Shown here in pieces: positions 1 through 6,063 of a DNA stretch of 14,668 nt. The notes under the pieces are model-generated. The model saw only the letters and a program-made list of their open reading frames with translations. It did no database searches and had not been told where the DNA came from. The stretch comes from Euryarchaeota archaeon UBA33 (lineage in GTDB: Archaea; Thermoplasmatota; E2; DHVEG-1): contig DAYE01000025.1 in assembly GCA_002506745.1 (NCBI GenBank), forward strand, positions 20,761-35,428, in the 5' to 3' direction. The position numbers and the translations under genes are program-made. Numbering within the stretch: the first letter of the stretch is position 1; each line of letters starts with the position of its first letter.

Positions 1-84
1 AACGGGATTATCGCGGTAATCGGTGCTGTTGTTGGTGCGCTGATTGCTCTCGGAATCTTCCTGCTTGCTATCATGAAAGCATAA
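1..84 (+). CDS. C-terminal end of an unidentified membrane-anchored protein (partial)
   Basis: Frame 1 is open from the first base to a TAA at 82-84, giving 27 residues. They are almost entirely hydrophobic (NGIIAVIGAVVGALIALGIF, then LLAIMKA), which is one membrane-spanning helix rich in Gly, Ala, Val and Ile with a short basic tail. The gene therefore ends in a C-terminal membrane anchor, as many archaeal surface or secreted proteins do. The rest lies outside the window, so family and function cannot be named. Its stop codon directly abuts the stop codon of pdxT on the other strand (85-87), leaving no room for a separate terminator. Confidence 0.7.
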   Translation, partial: NGIIAVIGAVVGALIALGIFLLAIMKA

Positions 85-675
85 CTAAAGCATCTCTAAA
101 AAAAATCGATGTATCCTGAGATCATCGGTAAGTTCAGGGTGAAACGATAATGCCAGGTAGTTCTGCTGCCTGGCCATGACTATTTCTTTTCCAGAAGTTG
201 CGAGTATTTCACAGTCCCCCCATATTTTTGTGATAATAGGTGCTCTGATAAACACAGCAGGATACGGGTTGGCAAATCCCTTAATCTGTAGTGATCGTTC
301 AAACGATTCTTTTTGCCGGCCAAATGCGTTGCGCTCTACTTGCATATCCATTGCTTCTAAGAGCTTGACATCCGTCTTAGTATCAGTTATTTCTTTGGCA
401 AGCAAAACACATCCTGCGCAAGTGCCCATAAGAGCGATGTCATCGTTTTTCATCCGTTCACGGATCACATCATACATCCCTGAATTAACTAAAATACGAG
501 AGATTGTAGTACTTTCTCCGCCTGGTATTACCAAGGCATCGCATGAATCAATATCGCGTGGTTGTCGAACCAATATAGCGTTGCCTTTCTTTTTTCCTTC
601 TTGAAAAACGCGGTTCATTGAGACAAGATGCTCGGATACCGCTCCTTGGAGGGATAAAACCCCGATTGTGACTAT
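85..675 (-). CDS. pdxT: Pyridoxal 5'-phosphate synthase glutaminase subunit PdxT
   Basis: PdxT hydrolyses glutamine and channels ammonia to PdxS for de novo pyridoxal phosphate synthesis. The class I amidotransferase features are clear: PGGESTT, the nucleophile in GTCAGC, and the FHPEL His/Glu pair. Numbered from the start used here, the triad is Cys86, His179 and Glu181. The first ATG (618) is too late, because the frame upstream of it encodes the family N-terminus IGVLSLQGAVSEHLV without a stop. Between that segment and the pdxS stop there is no ATG, GTG or TTG. The best start is AUA at 675-673, three codons before the IGV segment, with GAGG nine bases upstream; CUG (684) and GUC (672) are weaker choices. 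From AUA the protein has 196 residues, normal for PdxT. It begins two bases after the pdxS stop, so the two are co-transcribed and probably translationally coupled. The family call is firm; the start is inferred. Confidence 0.93.
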   Translation of the reverse strand: MVTIGVLSLQGAVSEHLVSMNRVFQEGKKKGNAILVRQPRDIDSCDALVIPGGESTTISRILVNSGMYDVIRERMKNDDIALMGTCAGCVLLAKEITDTKTDVKLLEAMDMQVERNAFGRQKESFERSLQIKGFANPYPAVFIRAPIITKIWGDCEILATSGKEIVMARQQNYLALSFHPELTDDLRIHRFFLEML

Positions 676-677
676 TT

Positions 678-1679
678 CTACCAGCCTCGTTCCTGTAGAA
701 GTTGATCTTTTGGTATCGAGCTGATCTCGATCCCAAGCATGGCATCGCCAAGGTTTTTGCTGACATCAGCAATTGTTTCTGGTTCATCAAAATGAGCAAC
801 AGCCTCTACGATGGCCTTTGCTCGTTTTTCAGGGTTTTTTGATTTGAAGATCCCTGATCCGACGAAGACACCATCGCTTCCGAGCTGCATCATGAGTGCT
901 GCATCTGCGGGGGTCGCAATTCCACCCGCAGCGAAATTGACGACAGGCAGTCGTTGCAGTTGCTTGATTTCTTTTAAGATTTCATAGAGTTCTTTTTTAA
1001 GAGTGCTATATGTGGATGAGCCGAACACGATAGTCTTGTCATCAGCATTTTGATTGGTCAATGTTTTATATGAAGTGACATAACTTTGGCAATACTCTTC
1101 GGCTACCTTTTGTATTTTTACTGTGGGCATTGTTTTGAGTGTGCTAATCATACATGTTACCATATGCTGATGTCGGACTGCCTCGATGATATTTCCTGTG
1201 CCTGCTTCTCCTTTGGTTCGTATCATTGCCGCACCTTCCCAGATGCGTCGGCTCGCCTCGCCTAAGTTACGACAGCCGCATACAAACGGGATGGTGAAGC
1301 AGCGTTTATCGATATGGTAAAACGGATCTGCGGGGGTGAGTACTTCTGATTCATCAATCATATCGACGCCGAGTGCCTCTAATGCTTGTGCTTCGACAAA
1401 ATGCCCGATACGTGCTTTTGCCATGACTGGGATGCTGACGGTGTTGAGTATGTCTTTTATGATGGTCGGATCTGCCATTCGTGCGACACCACCATGGGCA
1501 CGGATATCTGCAGGGACTCTTTCTAGAGCCATTACTGCGACCGCGCCGCTTTTCTCTGCGATTTTTGCTTGTTCAGCAGTGGTGACATCCATGATGACAC
1601 CACCTTTTTGCATTTTTGAAAATCCTCTTTTTATCAGGTCGGTTCCGTGTCTCAATGTGGTGATATCTAATTCCTTCAT
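678..1679 (-). CDS. pdxS: Pyridoxal 5'-phosphate synthase lyase subunit PdxS
   Basis: PdxS makes pyridoxal phosphate from ribose 5-phosphate, glyceraldehyde 3-phosphate and the ammonia delivered by PdxT; the family forms a 12-mer decorated with PdxT. The TIM-barrel landmarks are present: Asp31 in [11 protein letters not shown], Lys88 in [10 protein letters not shown] (the sugar-binding lysine), Lys156 in RTKGEAGTG, and the phosphate-binding GGIATPADA and [12 protein letters not shown] segments. At 333 residues it is longer than bacterial PdxS (about 290-300). The extra length is an insert at about residues 175-243, after RHQHMV and before [10 protein letters not shown]; similar inserts are known in some archaeal PdxS. 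The ATG at 1679 fits the family start, with a GGGGTAGG-type ribosome site just upstream. It is the first gene of the pdxST operon. Confidence 0.97.
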   Translation of the reverse strand: MKELDITTLRHGTDLIKRGFSKMQKGGVIMDVTTAEQAKIAEKSGAVAVMALERVPADIRAHGGVARMADPTIIKDILNTVSIPVMAKARIGHFVEAQALEALGVDMIDESEVLTPADPFYHIDKRCFTIPFVCGCRNLGEASRRIWEGAAMIRTKGEAGTGNIIEAVRHQHMVTCMISTLKTMPTVKIQKVAEEYCQSYVTSYKTLTNQNADDKTIVFGSSTYSTLKKELYEILKEIKQLQRLPVVNFAAGGIATPADAALMMQLGSDGVFVGSGIFKSKNPEKRAKAIVEAVAHFDEPETIADVSKNLGDAMLGIEISSIPKDQLLQERGW

Positions 1680-1725
1680 AGGTCCTACCCCGCTTTGGTG
1701 TTGAGGTCAAAGTGGGATATCAAAC

Positions 1726-1740
1726 TCCCTTTATTAAGTG
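1726..1740 (-). promoter_or_regulatory. Possible promoter of pdxST (TATA-like element)
   Basis: On the minus strand CACTTAATAAAGGG carries a TATA-like TTAATAAA about 50-60 bases before the pdxS ATG. That would place the transcript start near 1704 and give a leader of about 25 bases containing the GGGGTAGG ribosome site. The remaining 155 bases between pdxS and trpB2 show no gene. This call is from base pattern only. Confidence 0.35.
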
Positions 1741-1800
1741 GTATGGTGGTAGATAAAGATATTGATGTGGTGCATTATTTGGTAGGAATAAATCTATGAA

Positions 1801-1825
1801 CAAAAAGGGAAAAAAAGAGGGGAGG
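1801..1825 (-). terminator. Oligo-T terminator downstream of trpB2
   Basis: Read on the minus strand just after the trpB2 stop, the sequence is CCTCCCC followed by CTTTTTTTCCCTTTTTG. This is two T runs (seven and five), the usual form of intrinsic termination signal in archaea, where a hairpin is not required. Confidence 0.6.
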
Positions 1826-1834
1826 TATAGAGGC

Positions 1835-3163
1835 TTACTGAATGATTTTATTATACTCTCCATTGGGGATTTTATTGTGAAGGTAATCATCATACGCCCC
1901 GAGGTCGAAATGGCCGTGGCCGCTGTTGGTAAAGACGATGATTTTCTTTTCCTTTTTCTTTTTGCTAATCAGTGCAAAATCTATTGCGGCTCGGATCGCA
2001 TGTGCTGATTCTGGGGCAGGTAGCATTCCTTCGGTTCGCGCAAAGAGCATTGCTGCTTCGAAGATTTCCTGCTGTGTGTACGCAAGGGCGTCCATGTAAC
2101 CATCTTTTGTGAGTTTTGAGAGGAGGGGTGAGTCTCCATGATAGCGTAGTCCTCCAGCATGGATTGGGGATGGGACAAAATCATGACCCACTGTATACAT
2201 CTTCAAGAGGGGGGTGAGACCAGCGGCGTCTCCATAGTCGTACCGGTATTCTCCTTTTGTGAGGGTGGGGCAGGCGAGTGGTTCGGTTGACACGACTTTC
2301 AGGTCTGGTTTTTTGCCTCTAATCATATCTTGGACGAAGGGAAAGGCTGTTCCGGAAAAATTGCTCCCACCACCGACGCATCCACAGATGATATCTGGAT
2401 ATTTTTCTAAAACCTCAAATTGTTTCTTTAGTTCTAGTCCAATCACTGTTTGATGGAGGACGACATGATTGAGCACTGAGCCGAGCGCGTAATTCGTATT
2501 GTCATGGGTTGCGGCATCCTCGACTGCCTCGCTTATGGAGATTCCAAGGCTTCCTGTGGTGTTAGGATCTTTTTTAAGGATTTCTCTTCCAACGTTGGTG
2601 AGCGTTGTTGGGCTTGGGAAGACTTCAGCTCCCCAGGTTTCCATGAGGATTCGTCGATATGGTTTTTGTTCGTAGCTGCATTTGACCATGTAGATCCGGC
2701 AGTTGATGCCGAAGAGTTGGGTACTAAATGCAAGGGCAGATCCCCATTGTCCTGCTCCGGTCTCTGTGACGAGTCGTTCGATTCCTTCTTGTTTGTTGTA
2801 GTAGGCTTGTGCGACCGCAGAGTTTGGTTTATGGCTGCCTGCTGGGCTGCCGCCTTCCCATTTGTAGTAGATTTCGGCAGGTGTTTTAAGTGCTTTTTCT
2901 AACCGTCTGGCACGATAGAGCGGGGATGGTCTCCAGATGCGGTAAATCTCTCGTACTTCTGAGGGTATTGTGATATAGCGGTCTGTGCTGACCTCTTGTT
3001 TGATGAGACCCATAGGGAAGATTGCTTTAAGGTCATCTGGTGTGATGGGTTGTTTGGTTTGTGGGTGCAGTGGGGGATCAAGGGGTGTTTTCAGGTCCGC
3101 TTGGATGTTGTACCATTGTTTTGGTATGTCATTTTCGTCAAGGGTGATTTTTGTTCGTTTCAT
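1835..3163 (-). CDS. trpB: Tryptophan synthase beta chain, TrpB2 type
   Basis: This PLP enzyme joins indole and L-serine to make tryptophan (beta-replacement). It is the TrpB2 form, recognised by its long N-terminal part and HAGGLRYHG (335-343). The PLP lysine is Lys112 in [16 protein letters not shown], Glu134 in TETGAGQWG is the catalytic carboxylate, GCVGGGSN (262-268) is the phosphate-binding loop, and SGHGHFDL lies near the C-terminus. The frame is open back to 3217, but ATG 3163 is preferred. It starts the conserved [12 protein letters not shown] segment and lies about 28 bases from a TATA box, fitting a leaderless transcript. No trpA or other trp gene is adjacent, as is common for TrpB2. 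The length is 442 residues. It is divergent from an ACT-domain regulator that may control it. TrpB2 enzymes may serve as indole salvage or serine-deaminase-like enzymes when no cognate TrpA exists. Confidence 0.95.
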   Translation of the reverse strand: MKRTKITLDENDIPKQWYNIQADLKTPLDPPLHPQTKQPITPDDLKAIFPMGLIKQEVSTDRYITIPSEVREIYRIWRPSPLYRARRLEKALKTPAEIYYKWEGGSPAGSHKPNSAVAQAYYNKQEGIERLVTETGAGQWGSALAFSTQLFGINCRIYMVKCSYEQKPYRRILMETWGAEVFPSPTTLTNVGREILKKDPNTTGSLGISISEAVEDAATHDNTNYALGSVLNHVVLHQTVIGLELKKQFEVLEKYPDIICGCVGGGSNFSGTAFPFVQDMIRGKKPDLKVVSTEPLACPTLTKGEYRYDYGDAAGLTPLLKMYTVGHDFVPSPIHAGGLRYHGDSPLLSKLTKDGYMDALAYTQQEIFEAAMLFARTEGMLPAPESAHAIRAAIDFALISKKKKEKKIIVFTNSGHGHFDLGAYDDYLHNKIPNGEYNKIIQ

Positions 3164-3186
3164 GACTTTAATTATTGAAATGATGA

Positions 3187-3203
3187 CTATATTAATGTTT
3201 CTA
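3187..3203 (-). promoter_or_regulatory. Promoter of trpB2 (BRE/TATA), leaderless
   Basis: On the minus strand TAGAAACATTAATATAG holds a purine-rich BRE-like GAAA followed by the TATA-like TTAATATA (3188-3195), centred about 28 bases upstream of the ATG at 3163. That spacing puts the transcript start almost at the start codon. No Shine-Dalgarno sequence precedes the ATG, which agrees with a leaderless mRNA. Confidence 0.6.
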
Positions 3204-3215
3204 AAATTGTACTTC

Positions 3216-3235
3216 AATGTATATTTTTATACATT
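3216..3235. repeat. Perfect inverted repeat, candidate operator between trpB2 and regulator
   Basis: AATGTATA-TTTT-TATACATT has two 8-base arms with a perfect match and a 4-base spacer. It lies between the two divergent promoters, about 30 bases upstream of the regulator TATA box and about 20 bases upstream of that of trpB2. It is a good shape for a dimeric regulator site, but it is AT-rich and could also arise by chance. Confidence 0.5.
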
Positions 3236-3260
3236 ATAGGATGAAAAAAACTGAAAACAA

Positions 3261-3273
3261 AGGATATTTATAC
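3261..3273 (+). promoter_or_regulatory. Promoter of the ACT-domain regulator, leaderless
   Basis: AGGATATTTATAC contains the TATA-like TATTTATA at 3265-3272, about 27-30 bases upstream of the ATG at 3298. The predicted transcript start falls at about 3295-3298, inside or next to the inverted repeat at 3283-3296. There is no Shine-Dalgarno sequence before this ATG. Confidence 0.6.
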
Positions 3274-3282
3274 TCAAGAAAC

Positions 3283-3296
3283 GTACAATTTTGTAC
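3283..3296. repeat. Inverted repeat on the predicted start of the regulator transcript
   Basis: GTACAA-TT-TTGTAC has perfect 6-base arms and a 2-base spacer. It ends one base before the ATG at 3298 and covers the predicted transcription start, where a bound protein would block initiation. A third copy of the half-site, TTGTAC, occurs at 3207-3212 near the trpB2 promoter. It is a candidate auto-repression operator. Confidence 0.5.
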
Positions 3297-3297
3297 T

Positions 3298-3798
3298 ATG
3301 TGGAAACAAATTGAACATTACTTCAACACCTATCCTCAACGAAAAAAAATCGCACAAAAAATGATGGAATACGGAATACAAATCCACAACAACACCTTCC
3401 GCTGCGGCCAAATCGAACTCTCAGACTCAAAAATCGCCAGAGCATTCCAAGTCGACAGACGAGCGGTCACCGCGACCAGAGACGTCATCAAAAAAGAACC
3501 CGAGCTTCTCAAAATATTCTCAAACCTCACACCAACCTGCCATCTCAAAGACGTCGCACCTCACATGAAATGGGGCGTCATCGAAATCATCCCGGTCGAC
3601 CCTAGCATGCCAGGAATCCTCGCAGAAGTCGCAACCATCATCGCGACCAACAACATCAGCATCAGACAAGCTATCGTCGATGACTTTGAATTCACAGAAG
3701 AACCAAAAGTCTTCATCACCACAGAAAAACAAATACCAGGGAACTTACTCACGACAATCAGAAATGCTAAAGGAGTAAAAGCAGTACTCATCTACTAA
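3298..3798 (+). CDS. Small HTH plus ACT-domain regulator (COG2150-like)
   Basis: This 166-residue protein resembles the archaeal group described as predicted regulators of amino-acid metabolism with an ACT domain. The N-terminus (MWKQIEHYFNTYPQRKKIA) and a helix-turn-helix-like segment at about residues 40-62 (DSKIARAFQVDRRAVTAT) suggest DNA binding. Residues 92-166 form an ACT domain, with VIEIIPVDPSMPGILAEV as the ligand-loop region. ACT domains usually bind amino acids. The start at 3298 is preferred over the upstream ATGs (3217, 3241) because the family begins with MW, because the TATA box sits 27-30 bases upstream, and because an earlier start would put a palindrome into the coding region. 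It is divergent from trpB2, so control of trpB2 by tryptophan or serine is a reasonable guess, not shown. The coding strand is unusually rich in A and C and poor in G. Confidence 0.85.
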   Translation: MWKQIEHYFNTYPQRKKIAQKMMEYGIQIHNNTFRCGQIELSDSKIARAFQVDRRAVTATRDVIKKEPELLKIFSNLTPTCHLKDVAPHMKWGVIEIIPVDPSMPGILAEVATIIATNNISIRQAIVDDFEFTEEPKVFITTEKQIPGNLLTTIRNAKGVKAVLIY

Positions 3799-3824
3799 AA
3801 AAAAGGGGAAAAAATATTTTTTCT
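3797..3824. terminator. Two-way terminator between the ACT regulator and the aldolase gene
   Basis: The 26-base gap between two convergent genes holds eight A, four G, then the palindrome AAAAAATATTTTTT, then CTTT. Read on plus it gives a T6 run for the regulator; read on minus it gives T6 and T8 runs after the aldolase gene. One compact element can end both transcripts. Confidence 0.65.
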
Positions 3825-4931
3825 TTATGCGACAGTCACATCCTTACACAGGTAGACATCCTGTATCGCATGCAGAAGATTCACACCATCCTCAAACGGC
3901 TTCTGGAACGCTTTTCTCCCCGAGATCAGACCAGTCCCACCCGCACGTTTGTTGATGACCGCGGTCCGTACCGCTTGACCAAAATCATCCTTCCCAGAGG
4001 CTCCACCAGAGTTAATCAACCCAGCACGACCCATGTAACAATGAGCGACCTGATACCTGGTCAAATCAATTGGATGATCTGAAGAAAGCTCAGTATAAGC
4101 CTTCTCATCCATCTTCCCATATTTCACCCCACCACGATTCAACGCCAGATACCCGCCAGTCACATCAGGGAGTTTCTGCTTGATAATATCCGCCTCAATG
4201 GTCACCCCGAGGTGATTTGCCTGACCGGTAAGATCAGCAGCAGCATGGTAATCCTTTCCATCCATCGTAAACGCGGAATTCCGCAGATAGCACCACAGGA
4301 TCGTCGCCATCCCTAGTTCATGTGCATACTTAAACGCCTGACTGACCTCCTGGATTTGTCTTGTTGACTCATCGGAACCAAAATAAATGGTACAGCCAAC
4401 CGCAGCAGCACTCATTTCCCAGGCTTGATCAACACCAGCGAACATGATCTGATCATGCTTATTCGGATAGGTGAGCAACTCATTATGATTTATCTTGACG
4501 ATGAAGGGAATTTTATGTGCATACTTCCGGGAGACAGCACCCAGAACACCAAGGGTGGACGCCACGGCATTACAGCCTCCCTCGATTGCAAGTTTCACGA
4601 TATTTTCTGGATCAAAATACATTGGATTGGGGGCAAAGGATGCCGCAGCAGAATGCTCAATACCCTGGTCGACCGGTAAGATTGAAAGATACCCGGTCCT
4701 ACCTAATCTACCATGAGAAAACAAGGATTCTAAGTTACGAATCACAGAGTTCGACCGGTCAGTGTCAAGAAAAACCTGATCGATGAAATTCGGTCCGGGA
4801 AGATGCAATGATTCTTTTTTAATTCTCATACATGTATGTTTAAGCAGATAGTCGGCATCAGCGCCTAAATATCCTCGAATAGAATCAATATTTCCTCTCA
4901 TATTTATTCCAACTTCCTCATATTGTGACAA
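3825..4931 (-). CDS. fbaB: Class I fructose-bisphosphate aldolase, FbaB/DhnA type
   Basis: This enzyme reversibly splits fructose 1,6-bisphosphate into dihydroxyacetone phosphate and glyceraldehyde 3-phosphate through a lysine Schiff base, in cytoplasmic glycolysis or gluconeogenesis. The sequence follows E. coli FbaB along its whole length: [17 protein letters not shown] (79-95), [59 protein letters not shown] and [19 protein letters not shown]. The likely Schiff-base residue is Lys251 in ADIIKQK, by analogy with the DhnA family. It is 368 residues, against about 350 in E. coli. The start is UUG at 4931, decided by a strong Shine-Dalgarno GAGGTGA (4945-4939) seven bases upstream; the internal ATG at 4901 aligns with the E. 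coli start but has no such site at good distance. Many archaea instead use the shorter archaeal DhnA enzyme or the bifunctional FBP aldolase/phosphatase. Confidence 0.95.
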   Translation of the reverse strand: MSQYEEVGINMRGNIDSIRGYLGADADYLLKHTCMRIKKESLHLPGPNFIDQVFLDTDRSNSVIRNLESLFSHGRLGRTGYLSILPVDQGIEHSAAASFAPNPMYFDPENIVKLAIEGGCNAVASTLGVLGAVSRKYAHKIPFIVKINHNELLTYPNKHDQIMFAGVDQAWEMSAAAVGCTIYFGSDESTRQIQEVSQAFKYAHELGMATILWCYLRNSAFTMDGKDYHAAADLTGQANHLGVTIEADIIKQKLPDVTGGYLALNRGGVKYGKMDEKAYTELSSDHPIDLTRYQVAHCYMGRAGLINSGGASGKDDFGQAVRTAVINKRAGGTGLISGRKAFQKPFEDGVNLLHAIQDVYLCKDVTVA

Positions 4932-4938
4932 GAACGGT

Positions 4939-4945
4939 TCACCTC
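4939..4945 (-). promoter_or_regulatory. Strong ribosome binding site deciding the UUG start of the aldolase
   Basis: GAGGTGA on the minus strand matches the archaeal anti-Shine-Dalgarno sequence over seven bases and lies seven bases before the TTG at 4931-4929. A TATA-like TTTTATGTG at about 4973-4981 would place the transcript start near 4950, leaving a short leader that contains this site. Confidence 0.7.
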
Positions 4946-4987
4946 ACAATAAACATGAGAATATCGTATAGCACATAAAACTTTCTG

Positions 4988-5010
4988 CGGAGAAAAAAAA
5001 AAGAAAAAGA
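4988..5010 (-). terminator. Oligo-T terminator after the threonine dehydrogenase gene
   Basis: Minus-strand sequence just past the stop at 5019-5021 reads TTCTTTTTC followed by ten T and CTCC. This uninterrupted T tract lies before the aldolase promoter and should separate the two transcripts. Confidence 0.65.
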
Positions 5011-5018
5011 ATGAACGA

Positions 5019-6005
5019 TTACGAGATGAGCAGACTACCCTCTTCGTTTCGTTTACTGAGTTTCTGTAACATGTCTTTCGTCATATCCGCAAGCTTATAC
5101 TTCGGTTTCCAGCCCCATTCCTTGCGAGCTGCTCTATCATCAATGGAGCGAGGCCAAGAATCCGCGATCGCTTGTCTGAAATCTGGTTTATAGTCGCAGG
5201 TGAACTCAGGGATATGTTTTGTGATCTCATTTGCGAGTTCCTCAGCAGAAAAGCTCATGGAAGCAAAATTGAAATCACAGTGGTGTTTCAATTTGGTCAC
5301 ATCTGCATCCATAAAATCAAGGGTTCCCTTGAGACAATCAGGCATATACATCATTGGTAGTGTAGTGTCTGCTCGTAAGAAACAGGTGTATTTCTTCTGT
5401 TTGATTGCTTCATAGAATATCTCTACTGCATAATCGGTGGTTCCCCCGCCAGGGAGCGTTTCGCTACTGATGATACCAGGATATCGAATCCCTCGGACAT
5501 CGAGATTGAACCGTTTCACGTAATAATCACCAAGCAGTTCGCCAGCGACCTTTGTAACACCATACATTGTTTTTGGTCGCAGGATTGTTTCTTGAGGCGT
5601 GTTATCTCGAGGTGTTTCCGGGCCAAAAGCAGCAATGGAGCTAGGAACAAACACTCGAACCATGCTATGCTCCCGGGCTACCTCCAGGCAATTATACAAT
5701 CCATTGATATTGACATCCCAAGCGAGGAGAGGTTTTTCTTCGCCTACCGCGGAGAGAATCGCAGCCATGTTATAGATGGTGTCGATATCATAGTCTTTTA
5801 CGACTTTCTCAATGGTTTCTCTTTTACAGATATCGATGTACTCAAAGGGACCAGAGCTGAGAAGTGTTTCACTTGGTTTGGTTTTTCGTCCGGTTGCCAG
5901 CACGTTGTCGTTTCCAAACTTTTTCCGAAGCAGCGTCGTAAGTTCTGAACCGATTTGTCCGACGGAGCCGGTCACCAAAATTTTTTTCATACGTTCTTGT
6001 GCCAT
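5019..6005 (-). CDS. L-threonine 3-dehydrogenase, SDR (UDP-galactose 4-epimerase-like) type
   Basis: This enzyme oxidises L-threonine to 2-amino-3-ketobutyrate with NAD+, the first step of threonine breakdown to glycine and acetyl-CoA. It is the short-chain extended-SDR form known from Thermoplasma and some cold-adapted bacteria, not the zinc-dependent form of Pyrococcus. Visible features are the nucleotide fold motif VTGSVGQIGSE (11-21), NMAAILSAVGE (79-89), PSSIAAFGPETP (121-132) with the catalytic serine, the catalytic Tyr148/Lys152 pair in MYGVTKVAGELLG, and the family segments VRGIRYPGIIS, GGTTDYAVEIFYEA and LPMMYMPDCLKG. The length of 328 is close to the usual size (about 310-320). The ATG at 6005 is chosen over ATG 5990 because GGGGGT lies about eight bases upstream. 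It is 58 bases from the RND gene with no clear T tract between, so it may be read through from it. Confidence 0.92.
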   Translation of the reverse strand: MAQERMKKILVTGSVGQIGSELTTLLRKKFGNDNVLATGRKTKPSETLLSSGPFEYIDICKRETIEKVVKDYDIDTIYNMAAILSAVGEEKPLLAWDVNINGLYNCLEVAREHSMVRVFVPSSIAAFGPETPRDNTPQETILRPKTMYGVTKVAGELLGDYYVKRFNLDVRGIRYPGIISSETLPGGGTTDYAVEIFYEAIKQKKYTCFLRADTTLPMMYMPDCLKGTLDFMDADVTKLKHHCDFNFASMSFSAEELANEITKHIPEFTCDYKPDFRQAIADSWPRSIDDRAARKEWGWKPKYKLADMTKDMLQKLSKRNEEGSLLIS

Positions 6006-6063
6006 AATCGCGTAACCCCCAAAGTATTTTCTTTCACTGGAATCATTATTTCCTATAGATACT

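Noticed and set aside
176..604. Long open frame on the plus strand opposite pdxT
   Set aside because: It is fully antisense to a well-recognised gene, has no ribosome site or family features, and PdxT motifs explain the sequence.
1693..1712. Small inverted repeat CTTTG...CAAAG in the pdxS leader
   Set aside because: Five-base arms around a 10-base loop are too weak to call an operator or riboswitch.
1796..2008. A 70-codon plus-strand frame overlapping the 3' end of trpB2
   Set aside because: It begins in the trpB2 terminator region (MNKKGKKEG from A/G-rich sequence) and the rest mirrors trpB2 coding sequence. No motif and no good promoter support it.
3217..3297. Earlier starts (3217 or 3241) for the ACT regulator and the matching earlier start of trpB2 (3217)
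   Set aside because: These would make the two genes touch or overlap and would place both TATA boxes and both palindromes in coding sequence. The family N-termini match the starts at 3298 and 3163.
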